Shown piece after piece: positions 51,266-63,535 of a stretch of 64,000 bases of DNA (position 1 is the first letter of the stretch; each line of letters begins with the position of its first letter). Position numbers and translations under genes: made by a program. Origin of the DNA: Magnetospirillum sp. (GTDB taxonomy: Bacteria; Pseudomonadota; Alphaproteobacteria; Rhodospirillales; Magnetospirillaceae); NCBI GenBank assembly GCA_024707145.1, contig JANQAI010000008.1, positions 124,001 to 188,000 of the forward strand. Direction: 5' to 3'. The notes below the pieces were generated by a model that saw nothing but the letters and a program-made list of their open reading frames with translations, did no database searches and had not been told where the DNA came from.

Positions 51266-51586
51266 TCAGGAGCGGGGCGGCCGCAAGGGCGGCGGCCACC
51301 GGGTAGACGCCACGGAAACGTCACCGGGAACGGGGGGATGGGAGATGGCGGCGGCCAGAACGACGGGGTCGGCCGCGGCCAGCGCCGGCAGCACCACATG
51401 CGAGGCGCAAGTAACCACACAGGCATGGTCTTGGGGGGCGCCATCCACGCACGGGTGACCGCAGCCGTCTCGGCCGGCCTCGGCCGCCGGCTGGGAAGGG
51501 GCATGGGCTGCGCTGACTGCAGCTGTCCAAACGGGCGCCAGCGTCAGCGCCAGGATCGCCAGAAGGATTCGCAACCGCGCACGCAT
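51266..51586 (-). CDS. small Cys/His-containing secreted protein
   Basis: Signal peptide; DGCGHPCVDGAPQDHACVVTCASHVVLP. Confidence 0.55.
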   Translation of the reverse strand: MRARLRILLAILALTLAPVWTAAVSAAHAPSQPAAEAGRDGCGHPCVDGAPQDHACVVTCASHVVLPALAAADPVVLAAAISHPPVPGDVSVASTRWPPPLRPPRS

Positions 51587-51633
51587 GGTATGACCATACG
51601 CGGCCCACCGCCGCTCTGGAAGGCCGAAAGCGG

Positions 51634-52407
51634 TCAGGTGATGTTGAACCGCGCCAGGCTTTCGGCCAGATCGTCGCCGAATTGCGGGCCCTTGCGGATC
51701 AGGGCGGCGCGAGGCGGCAGGCCGGCCAGCTTGGGATGGCCCCAGGTATAGGAGGTGAGGACGGCGAACGGGATGCCCTGGGTCACCGGCATGGCAGCCA
51801 GGGCGCTGCCCAGGTCCACGCCGGTCAACACGCCCAGTTCCATGGAGGCGACCACCAGATCGGGCTTGGAATGAACCACCGTCTCCAGCGCCGCGAAGGG
51901 ATCGCGCACCACCGAGGTGCGATAGCCGCAGGCGGCCAGTTCCCGTTCCACGATGCGGCTCATGGCCTTTTCCGGCACCACCAGCAGCACTTCCACGTTC
52001 TTCTTTTCGATCGGGCCGAAATCCACGTCGGCCGTGCGCTTGGCCGGCAGCGAGCGCACCATGGCCGGCATGTCGGCATCGGCCGCGCCCTCGCCGTCCG
52101 CCAGCTTCTCGATGCGGTCGATGAAGACCTGGATTTCGTCCAGTTCGGCGGGACCGACGGAATGCAACTCGCCCACGTATTCGTCCAGGCGGTGGGTGAC
52201 CAGCTTGATCAGCGGCAGGCTCAGCGCCTGGGCCTGGCTGCGCAGGTTGCTGGCCTCGCGCTTGAGCGTGGCCAGCCCTTCCTCGGCCGTCACGCTGCGC
52301 GAGCGCATGTTGCCCAGCAGCACCTGAAGCGCGCTGGCGGTATCGCGCAGCTCCTCGAAAAACTCGCTGACGACCCGGCGTTCGTTTTCGTTGTCGGCCG
52401 TTTCCAT
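51634..52407 (-). CDS. protein with degenerate receiver (pseudo-REC) domain
   Basis: Helical N-terminus, then VEVLLVVPEKAMSRIVERELAACGYRTSVVRDPFAALETVVHSKPDLVVASMELGVLTGVDL, REC-like fold pattern. Confidence 0.65.
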   Translation of the reverse strand: METADNENERRVVSEFFEELRDTASALQVLLGNMRSRSVTAEEGLATLKREASNLRSQAQALSLPLIKLVTHRLDEYVGELHSVGPAELDEIQVFIDRIEKLADGEGAADADMPAMVRSLPAKRTADVDFGPIEKKNVEVLLVVPEKAMSRIVERELAACGYRTSVVRDPFAALETVVHSKPDLVVASMELGVLTGVDLGSALAAMPVTQGIPFAVLTSYTWGHPKLAGLPPRAALIRKGPQFGDDLAESLARFNIT

Positions 52408-52511
52408 CCCGCGCTGTCCTCCCCCCGTTTGGTCACAAGCCACAGGGATACACCAGTTCCGCCATCAGCGGAACCAGGGCGATGCCCGGTGCGGGCAAAT
52501 CCAGGGAAAGA

Positions 52512-52964
52512 TCAGGCGCAGGCGGCCTCGCGCCGGGCCAGGCGGCGGCCTTCGGCCGCGATCATGTCGGCCAGGGTATAGCGGTCCAGCGCGGCGAAGA
52601 AGGCCGCGAGGCCCTGGCCGAAGGCGACGCGGGCGATGCAGCCGCCCTGCATCAGACAGGTCTCGTCGTTGCAGCCGATATCGGCGCGCATGCAGCGCGC
52701 CAGGGCGAAATCCTCCTCGGTGCGGCGGACGAACTCGCCCAGGCGCACGTCTTCGGGCTGCACCAGCAGGCGCACGCCGCCATACTTGCCGCGCACGGTC
52801 TCCAGATAGCCGCCCCGGCCCAGCTGATGCACCACCTTGGTCAGATGATTCTTCGAGATGCCGTAACAATCCGCGATTTCGCTGATGGTCACCAAATCGC
52901 CGTCGCGGAGCCCGACATGGACCAAAACCCGCAACGCATAGTCCGTGTGAAGCGTCAGTCGCAT
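52512..52964 (-). CDS. Rrf2 family (NsrR-like) transcriptional regulator
   Basis: MRLTLHTDYALRVLVHVGL, GISKNHLTKVVHQLG, Cys cluster CMRADIGCNDETCLMQGGC. Confidence 0.9.
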   Translation of the reverse strand: MRLTLHTDYALRVLVHVGLRDGDLVTISEIADCYGISKNHLTKVVHQLGRGGYLETVRGKYGGVRLLVQPEDVRLGEFVRRTEEDFALARCMRADIGCNDETCLMQGGCIARVAFGQGLAAFFAALDRYTLADMIAAEGRRLARREAACA

Positions 52965-53168
52965 TGTTCCGACTTCGTGTTATCCCCCGATAGAGAGGCA
53001 TCTTCTATTGGTTGCGAATATAAGGTCAACACCCTAAGCGTCATGCCACCCATGCGGGGTTAACGGGTAATCAATTTGCGCCTTTCCTTGAGACGCCGAC
53101 AAGGCTACAAGTGATTGATCGGCCAAGAATGCCAAGCCGGATGGGCGGCCAGGAGGGGGGCCTCGAAC

Positions 53169-54143
53169 TTGACCGTGCGCGCGCTTCTCGCCGGATTCGT
53201 CCTCGTCTGTCTCGCTGCCTTTTCCAGCGCGTCCTTCTGCCGCGAATTGCGGGTCGCCGACACCCACCCCGCCGACTACCCCACCGTCCAGGCCCTCGAC
53301 CACATGGGCCGCCTGCTGGCCGAGCGCTCGCAAGGACGGCTGACGTTGAAGGTGCTGCACTCCCGCCTGATGGGCGAGGAGGACGAGACGATCCAGCACG
53401 TGCGCGTCGGCGCCCTGGACATGGCCCGGGTCAACCTGGCACCGCTGAACACCCTGGTCCCCGAGACGGCCGTGCCGTCGCTGCCCTTCCTGTTCCGCTC
53501 GCCCGACCACCTGCACCGGGTGTTCGACGGCCCCATCGGCGCCGACATCGCCAAGGCGTTCGAGCGCCATGGCTTCATCGCCCTGGCCTTCTATGATTCC
53601 GGCTCGCGCTCGTTCTACAACAGCCGCCGGCCGCTTGCCGTGCCCGCCGACCTGCGGAACCTGCGCATGCGTGTCCAGCAATCGCCGGTGGCCGAGGCCA
53701 TGGTGCGGGCGCTGGGCGCCACGCCCGCCCCGCTGCCCTACGGCCAGGTGGGCGTCGCCCTGCGCACGGGAGTCATCGACGGGGCGGAGAACAACTGGCC
53801 CTCCTACCAGGACGCCCACCATTTCGAGGCGGCGCGCTTCTATTCCCTGACCGAGCACACCATGGCGCCGGAAGTGCTGCTGATGTCGCGCAAGGTGTGG
53901 GACGGCCTGAGCGGCGCCGAGCAGGCCCTGCTGCGGCAGGCGGCCCAGGATTCGGTCCCGGTGATGCGCGCCTTGTGGCGCGAGCGCGAGCGCACTGCCC
54001 GCGACGCCCTGGCCGCTGCCGGCGTCGCGGTCAATACCGTGGACAAGGCCGCCTTCGCCGAGGCCATGCGCCCGGTGCACGAGCACTTCGCCGGCGACGC
54101 CCGCCAGAAGGACCTGCTGCGCCGCATCCAGGCGGCCGAGTAG
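53169..54143 (+). CDS. TRAP-type (DctP-like) solute-binding protein; TTG start proposed
   Basis: Signal peptide; [52 protein letters not shown]; strong RBS AGGAGGGG upstream of TTG. Confidence 0.88.
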   Translation: MTVRALLAGFVLVCLAAFSSASFCRELRVADTHPADYPTVQALDHMGRLLAERSQGRLTLKVLHSRLMGEEDETIQHVRVGALDMARVNLAPLNTLVPETAVPSLPFLFRSPDHLHRVFDGPIGADIAKAFERHGFIALAFYDSGSRSFYNSRRPLAVPADLRNLRMRVQQSPVAEAMVRALGATPAPLPYGQVGVALRTGVIDGAENNWPSYQDAHHFEAARFYSLTEHTMAPEVLLMSRKVWDGLSGAEQALLRQAAQDSVPVMRALWRERERTARDALAAAGVAVNTVDKAAFAEAMRPVHEHFAGDARQKDLLRRIQAAE

Positions 54144-54154
54144 GAGGGGGCGCC

Positions 54155-57113
<2,959 letters not shown>

Positions 57114-57117
<4 letters not shown>

Positions 57118-59579
57118 CGGAAACCCGGATGCCCCCCGCCCCTCTGTTCTCCACCCTCCGCGCCCGGCTGACGCCGCTGACCCGTCATCGCCTGGTGGCG
57201 GCGGTGCTCGCCCCCGTATTGGCGCTGGTGGCGTTTTCGGCCTATGTGGTCATCGAGAAGCTGGACGCCTACCGCCGCAGCGCCGACCTGCTGGTGGCCG
57301 CCCAGGTGGCGCGGGCCGCCCACGGACTGGCCCGCGAACTGGAGGACGAGCGCCGCTGGTCGGCCATGTATGTGGGCACCGACCGCGAATCCTGGCGCCA
57401 GGACATGGAGGAGCAGCGCAACGCCACCGACGACCGCGCCACGGACTTCCGCGCCCTGGCGCTGTCGCCCAAGGCCGCCAACCTGTTCGGGCGCCAGCGC
57501 AACGAACTGGGGCTGGGCGACTTGGACCGGCTGCGCGCGGTGGTGGACGGCGACGGCGACCTGCACGAGGTGCTGGAGGGCTACAACACCCTCATCTCGG
57601 TGATGATTTCCTCGGCCTCCAAACTGGCAGAGGAGGACGTGGGCAACCTGATCTCCGCCTACATGGACCTAGGCCAGGTCAAGGACCGCCTGAGCCGCCA
57701 ACGCTCCATCGGCACCGGCTGGTTGCTGCAGGGCCGCGCCGACCGCGACCTGCTGCGCCTGTTCGCCGAGGCCGAGGCGGAGCGCAAGGCGTTCCTCCAG
57801 ACCTTCCGCGCCCACGCCTCGCTGCGCCAGCAGCAGGCCTATGACGACACCGTGCGCGGTCCCATCCTGGACGAAATCGAGCGGCTGCACCAGTTGGCCA
57901 CCGCCGGCCATCTGGGGCCGGCCGACGCCGACATCTGGAACCGCGCCCACCTGACCCTGATCGACCTGGTGGGCCATGCGGAAGAGCGGCTGGCCACCGA
58001 CATGGAAAACGTCATCCACCGCAAGCTGGTTTCGGCCCAGGTGGCGTTCTATCTGGTGGTCGTAGTGGTGGTGGCGCTGGTCACGTTCTCGCTGGAGGCG
58101 TTGCGCCGCAGCGAGCGCCGCGCCGTGGTCGCCGAGGAGGAAAGCCGCAAGCTGTTCCGCGCGGTGGAGCAGAGCCCGGTTTCGGTCATGATCACCGACA
58201 CTGGCGGCCTGATCGAATACGTCAACCCGGCCTTCACCCGCATGACCGGCTACAGCCGCGAGGAGGCTCTGGGCCGCAATCCCCGCCTGCTGCGCTCGCT
58301 GGAGACGCCGCCCGAGGTCTACGCCGCCATGTGGCAGCAGATTTCCGAGGGCCATGATTGGCGCGGCGAACTGGTCAACCAGCGCCGCGACGGCACCGCC
58401 TATTGGGAACAGATGACCATCGCCCCGGTGAAGAACGCCGCTGGCGGGGTCGAGAATTTCATCGCCATCAAGGAAGACATCACCGAGGTGCGCACCCTGC
58501 GCCAGGCGCTCGAACGGGAGCACGCCAACGTGCGCCGGGTGCTGGAGGCCATCCATGACGGCATCGCCCTGACCGATGGCGAGGGCGGCTTCCAGTTCGC
58601 CAACCCCGCCTTCGTCGCCCAGTTCGGCGCCATCGAGGGGCGCGAGGCGGCCGAGGTGTTCGAGGCGCCCCTGCCCGCCCCCGCCGCCGCCGAGGCCGCT
58701 TGCCGGGCCGAATGGCGCTCGCCGCGCAGCGGCCGCATCTACGACCTCACCGCCGCCTGGGTGCACAATCCCGATGGCAGCCGGTCGCTGCTGCAGGTCT
58801 TCCACGACATCACCGTGCGCAAGCAGGCGGAAGAGGCGCTGAACAACGCCCGCGAGGCCGCCGAGCTGGCCAACCGCGCCAAGAGCGAGTTCCTGGCCAC
58901 CATGAGCCACGAGCTGCGGACGCCGCTCAACGCCATCATCGGCTTCTCCGAGATCATCGAGCAGCAATTGCTGGGGCCGGTGGGCCAGGAGCAGTACCGG
59001 GACTACGCCCACGACATCAATGATTCGGGCAAGCACCTGCTGCAGCTGATCAACGACATCCTGGACGTGGCCCGGCTGGAAGTGGGACGCGTCGTCCTGC
59101 GCGAGGAGCGGGTCAGTGCCGCCGCCATCGTCCAGTCCTGCCTGGGGATGGTGCGCGAGCGCGCCGAGGCCGGTGCCGTCACCGTGGCCTGCGACCTGCC
59201 CGAGGGGTTGCCCTTCCTGTGGGCCGACCCGCGCCGGCTGAAGCAGATCCTGGTCAACGTGCTGGGCAACGCGGTCAAGTTCACCCCGCCGGGCGGCAAG
59301 GTCTCGGTGTCGGTGCGGGCCGATCCCAAGGGGCTGGCCATCGCCATCGCCGATACCGGCATCGGCATCGCCCCCGAGGACCTGGGCAAGGTGATGGCGC
59401 CGTTCGGTCAAGCCGATTCCGGCATGGCCCGCCGCTACGAGGGCAGCGGCCTGGGCCTGCCCCTGTCGCGCAAGCTGATGGACCTGCACGGCGGCGCGCT
59501 CAGCCTGGAAAGCGCCCTGGGCGCCGGCACCACCGTCACCCTGCGCTTCCCCGCCGAACGCCTGCGCCCGGCCGCCTAG
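57114..59579 (+). CDS. NIT-domain-like sensor with PAS domains and histidine kinase
   Basis: Nitrate/nitrite-sensing-like N-terminus ([14 protein letters not shown]...), PAS ([27 protein letters not shown]), [18 protein letters not shown], HATPase. Confidence 0.9.
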
Positions 59580-59605
59580 AGCCGGATGCTCGCAGGTCGA
59601 TCGCC
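59577..59605 (+). repeat. AGARCCGGATGCT dispersed repeat, copy 3
   Basis: TAGAGCCGGATGCTCGCAGGTCGATCGCC at the stop codon of the preceding gene. Confidence 0.6.
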
Positions 59606-59611
59606 CTCTAG

Positions 59612-60073
59612 TCAACCCGCCCCGGCGGAGACCCGCCGCACCCGGCTGTCCTCCGGCTCCACCAGCACGGAGACGGCACGCCTGCGCCAGCCCACCACCA
59701 CTTGGCCGCCCGAGGACGACCCGTCGGGCCGGAACAGGATGGTGCCCAGCCCGTCGCCGTCCGGCTTGGGGCCGGCCAGGGTCACGCCGTCGGGCAACTT
59801 GCGCCAGTGACCGCCCTCCACCCACAGGCTGCGCATGCCCTCGTCCACCCGCAGCCGCACCGGCTGGCCGCGCGACTGGGCCAGGGCCCGGGCCTCCTTC
59901 ATGGCCGCCGCCACCTCATCCGAGGCCACGCCGGCCTTGATCCGCACCAGGGCGGCATCCAGGGCAGCCGGGCTGGCGCCCAAGGCGCCGCCCAGCAGTC
60001 CCACGGCGATCCAGCGGCGCACCCTCGGTGGCGACATGCCGCGCGCGCCGATCATGAGTGGGAGAAAAGCCAT
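59612..60073 (-). CDS. GspH/FimT-like pseudopilin-domain protein without classical prepilin leader
   Basis: AMKEARALAQSRGQPVRLRVDEGMRSLWVEGG...ILFRPDGSSSGGQVVVGWRRRAVSVLVEPEDSRVR resembles GspH C-domain. Confidence 0.6.
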   Translation of the reverse strand: MAFLPLMIGARGMSPPRVRRWIAVGLLGGALGASPAALDAALVRIKAGVASDEVAAAMKEARALAQSRGQPVRLRVDEGMRSLWVEGGHWRKLPDGVTLAGPKPDGDGLGTILFRPDGSSSGGQVVVGWRRRAVSVLVEPEDSRVRRVSAGAG

Positions 60074-60960
60074 ACCCGCGCGGCCTCCAGCCCCTCCTGG
60101 GTACGGTCGGGGCCGATGGACTCGGAGATCACCCGGATCTTCTCCAGGGCGCTGGTCCGCAGGGTTCCATCACCGTGGGTGGCTGCCAGGCTCAGCCACT
60201 TGACCGCGTCCACCGGGTTCCTGTCGCTCTCGCCGCCGCCCACCCTGAGCAGGCCCAGGACATATTGGGCGGGGGCGTACTTGGCCTCGGCAGCATCGTG
60301 CAGGCGGCGGACCGCCTGATCCCGATCGGCCGGCACGCCCTGCCCCTTTAGATACATCAGGCCCAGATTGTAGCTGGCCGCCGGCAGTCCCTTGTCGGCC
60401 GCGGACTGCATCAGTTGAGCCGCCTTGGCCGGGTCGGCGGGAACGCCGCTGCCCGCCAGATACAGATGCCCCAGCGCCGCCAGACCCTGGGGCGATCCCT
60501 GATCGGCCGCCTTGCGGAACCATTCCGCCGCCGCCGCCGGGTCGCGGGCGACACCCTTGCCCTCGTGCAGCAGCTCGCCCAAGCCCACCTGGGCGGCGGC
60601 GTTGCCGGACTCGGCGGCCGGGCGGAACAGCGCCGCCGCGCGCACTGGATCGGGCGCTCCCATCTTGCCCGACATGATCAGTGCCGCCAGCTTGGCCTGC
60701 GCCTGGATGTCGTTGGCGGCCGCCGCCTCCAGCGCCTTCAGCGTCGCCTGTTGCTCGGCCGTGGCCGCCTTCGCCTCCTCCGGCTTATTGGCGCGCGCCG
60801 CCGCCGGCTTGCCGTGAGCGACGGCGGCCTTGGCATGGGCCGCTGGCTTGGCAGAGGTTGACTTGCCCTGGCGTGCCTCTTCGGCCGCAGCGGGGCCGTG
60901 CCAGGCCAAGGGGACCAGCGTTAGGGCGGCGGCCAGCGTCAGGGGCAGGGGCCGTCTCAT
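60052..60960 (-). CDS. Sel1-repeat (TPR-like) secreted protein
   Basis: Repeated AAEWFRKAADQGSPQGLAALGHLYLAGSGVPADPAKAAQLMQSAADKGLPAASYNLGLMYLKGQGV units. Confidence 0.88.
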   Translation of the reverse strand: MRRPLPLTLAAALTLVPLAWHGPAAAEEARQGKSTSAKPAAHAKAAVAHGKPAAARANKPEEAKAATAEQQATLKALEAAAANDIQAQAKLAALIMSGKMGAPDPVRAAALFRPAAESGNAAAQVGLGELLHEGKGVARDPAAAAEWFRKAADQGSPQGLAALGHLYLAGSGVPADPAKAAQLMQSAADKGLPAASYNLGLMYLKGQGVPADRDQAVRRLHDAAEAKYAPAQYVLGLLRVGGGESDRNPVDAVKWLSLAATHGDGTLRTSALEKIRVISESIGPDRTQEGLEAARVWLFSHS

Positions 60961-61328
60961 TGCCCGCCCCCGGTGGGATAGGTGTTGTTGTTGCCACCAT
61001 TGCCGCCGCCGGTGGCGGTGGAAGACTGGCTGCCCGAGGTGCTCTGGCTGGAATTGGTGTTGAGGTTGGCCGTCGCCCCCTCGGAAAGAATTTGGCTGAT
61101 CTGCTCATAATTGCCGATGGTGGTCGAGTTGTTGACCACGGTGGCGCCCGCGCTGCCGGCACTGCTGGCGGCGGTGGCCGACATCTGCTTGCGAAGCAAT
61201 TGGCCCTGGGCATGGAAGCTGCGGTTGGCGGACTGGTAGCTCCAGCCGTCATTGCCCACCAGTTGGGCCTGGGCATGCGGAGCGGCGACCGCCAGCAGCA
61301 GCGCCGTGGCGATAAAAGCATACTTCAT
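60957..61328 (-). CDS. small secreted Ser/Gly/Asn-rich protein (possible fibre component)
   Basis: Signal peptide MKYAFIATALLLAVAAPHAQAQ then low-complexity NTNSSQSTSGSQSSTATGGGNGGNNN; ATGA overlap with the Sel1 gene. Confidence 0.65.
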   Translation of the reverse strand: MKYAFIATALLLAVAAPHAQAQLVGNDGWSYQSANRSFHAQGQLLRKQMSATAASSAGSAGATVVNNSTTIGNYEQISQILSEGATANLNTNSSQSTSGSQSSTATGGGNGGNNNTYPTGGGQ

Positions 61329-61359
61329 CTTCGATCTCCCCTTCCGGCGGGAAAGATAA

Positions 61360-61384
61360 GGGGGCGAGGAGGACCCTCGCCCCC
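61360..61384 (-). promoter_or_regulatory. intercistronic hairpin between repeat protein and small secreted protein
   Basis: GGGGGCGAGG-aggac-CCTCGCCCCC perfect inverted repeat. Confidence 0.65.
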
Positions 61385-61391
61385 AGGGCCT

Positions 61392-62285
61392 TTACTTGTT
61401 GATCACGTTGATCACGTTGGCCGCCGAGGTGGCGGCGTTGTTGACAGTGCCGGCCACGTTGAGGTGCGCCGACTTGGCCAGCGACGAGAAGCTGCCGACG
61501 GCGTTCTGGGTGACATCCACCAGGGCCAGGCTGGTGGCGGAGATGTTCGGGGTCTGGGGCTGGTTGTTGTGATGCGAATTATTGAAGTTGAGGGCGCCGT
61601 TCTGCACCACGGCGGGGGTGACGGTCACGCTGGCGACGTTGGCGATGGCCGAGGCGGTGTTCTCGAAATCGCCGCCGATGCCCTGCACCTGCACGCCCTT
61701 GGCGATGGCGGTGGCGTCAAGCTTGATGGGGTGATAGTAGCTGCCGGCCTCCTGGGTGGCATCCAGCAGCGCCAGGCTGGTGGAGCTGATGTTGACGACG
61801 TTGGCCGCCGAGGTGGCCGCGTTGCTGAAGTCGCCGCCCGGCGTCACCACCGCGTCGAACACGCCGGCGAAGGACTTCAGCTTGCCGTCCACGCTCTGGA
61901 CCGCGTCGACGATGGCGGGGAAGCTGGAGGCGCTGCCGTCCGTGCCGCCGACGCTGATCACGTTGGTGATGGAACTGGCGGCGTTGGTCACCCCGCCGGA
62001 AATGGAATCGGCGACGATGGCGGCCGAGTGCAGGAAGCCCGTGAAATCCTGATCGGCGCAGATATTGGTCAGAGCGGCGAATTCGAGGTCGTTGGGATCG
62101 ATCTCGATGGTGAGGTCGCCACCGGTGAAGTGCCAGTCGACGCCGCAGCAATCGGTGCTGGGGAGCTGCGGACCGCCGCCGCCACCGCCGAACCAGCCGG
62201 CGGAAGCCGGCTGGGCGGCCAGGCCGAGGACCAGGGTGAGGGCCGAGGTGGCGGCCAGCACCGACGCCTTCTTCATGGCTTTCAT
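61392..62285 (-). CDS. repeat-containing secreted protein (candidate surface fibre/adhesin subunit)
   Basis: Signal peptide; recurring N-A-[AT]-S-x-x-x-N-V units (VTNAASSITNV, FSNAATSAANV, FENTASAIANV, VNNAATSAANV); ATGA overlap with the HfaB-like gene. Confidence 0.75.
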   Translation of the reverse strand: MKAMKKASVLAATSALTLVLGLAAQPASAGWFGGGGGGPQLPSTDCCGVDWHFTGGDLTIEIDPNDLEFAALTNICADQDFTGFLHSAAIVADSISGGVTNAASSITNVISVGGTDGSASSFPAIVDAVQSVDGKLKSFAGVFDAVVTPGGDFSNAATSAANVVNISSTSLALLDATQEAGSYYHPIKLDATAIAKGVQVQGIGGDFENTASAIANVASVTVTPAVVQNGALNFNNSHHNNQPQTPNISATSLALVDVTQNAVGSFSSLAKSAHLNVAGTVNNAATSAANVINVINK

Positions 62286-63121
62286 TTGCTCTCTCCTTCT
62301 TTCAGGTAGTTGTCCATGACACTGGTCTTGACCAGGCCGCATTCCGGCGCTTTGGCAAGACCGAGGAAGTCCGTCATGATCTGGTAGACAGCCATCTCGA
62401 CGACGGAACGCACGCCAAGCTGCACGGGCTCGTTTTTCCGCATGCCCGCATCGAACTCGACGAGTTGTGTGCCGAAGAAGCGGAAGACATTGGCTTCCAC
62501 TTCGTAACCGACGATCTGCTTCTGGAGGCTGGTGACGTAGGGGACATCGAAGGTGCGCGAATTCACCACGCGCAGGTCCAGTCCCACATTGATCACCACC
62601 ATGCGGCCCCCGCCGCCGATGCCGCCGACGGCCAGGCGGCCGCCGCCCGAGGTGATGTTGTAGTTGAGCTCGGTCAGCGCCCCCATCAGCACGAAGTCCG
62701 AGCCCCGCACGGTGCCGGGGCGGATGGTGGTTTCCGGGCCGGTCAGCTTCTGCTCGGCCATCTTGGCCTGCGCCAGGGGGATGCGCAGGTCGTACCGTTC
62801 CACCAGGCGCGCCTTCTGGGTCTTGTACAGGGCGCTCATCACCATCTCGGACACACCCTGGGTCAACACCGTCGAGGTGCCGTTGCCGGTGGCCTGGAAC
62901 TGCCCCGTCTTGTCGCCCACTTCGCCCACGGCGAAGACCGGCAGGTTGCTGCCCTGCAGGCGGCCCAACGACACCAGGCAGCGCGAATACGGGGTGTCGT
63001 TGTTGGTGACGGGGGCGCTGAGGAGCGGTTCCACTCCGCCCTTGCTCATGGTTCCTGGCTGGGCGCAGCCGCCAAGGGCAAGCACCGCGAGCCCGATTGC
63101 GGGCTTGAGCAGCCGTTTCAT
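62282..63121 (-). CDS. CsgG/HfaB-family lipoprotein
   Basis: Lipobox LALGGC; CsgG-like core FAVGEVGDKTGQFQATGNGTSTVLTQGVSEMVMSAL...SDFVLMGALTELNYNI. Confidence 0.88.
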   Translation of the reverse strand: MKRLLKPAIGLAVLALGGCAQPGTMSKGGVEPLLSAPVTNNDTPYSRCLVSLGRLQGSNLPVFAVGEVGDKTGQFQATGNGTSTVLTQGVSEMVMSALYKTQKARLVERYDLRIPLAQAKMAEQKLTGPETTIRPGTVRGSDFVLMGALTELNYNITSGGGRLAVGGIGGGGRMVVINVGLDLRVVNSRTFDVPYVTSLQKQIVGYEVEANVFRFFGTQLVEFDAGMRKNEPVQLGVRSVVEMAVYQIMTDFLGLAKAPECGLVKTSVMDNYLKEGESK

Positions 63122-63535
63122 CGCGCACTCCTTTGATCAAGGCAAAGACCGGTCGGCCATCCGCCAGCGCGCATGCCGATAAGTATTGGCATGACGCTCT
63201 CGGAGGCTATTTCTGATTTGCGCGTATTGGAGGGGATACCCCTGGGTGCTCTCCGGGTTCGCTGAAATTATCCATTCGATATTCAGCGAGTGGCGATACA
63301 GAACTTAACGCCGCCGTGTCATTTTTTGTAACACCCTTATGGATTAATTTATTCGCCAGGCGGAGAATCCATTTGTCCCGCGCAAGTATCCTGCCGAAAC
63401 TTGCGCATCCCCGTTCGGGATTGCGCCCACCCCTTCGGAGAGCGGCGGCCAAGCCCCTACGCCCCGGGCTGTTGAAATCGGCCTCGTGTCGGGAGTAGGG
63501 TCGCTTTCCTTGTTCAGTTTCAGGAAAAGCCGCCG

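Noticed and set aside
63130-63145. FNR-like box TTGATCAAGGCAA near hemN
   Set aside because: Second half-site does not match (GCAA rather than ATCAA with correct spacing) and it is far (~400 bp) from hemN.
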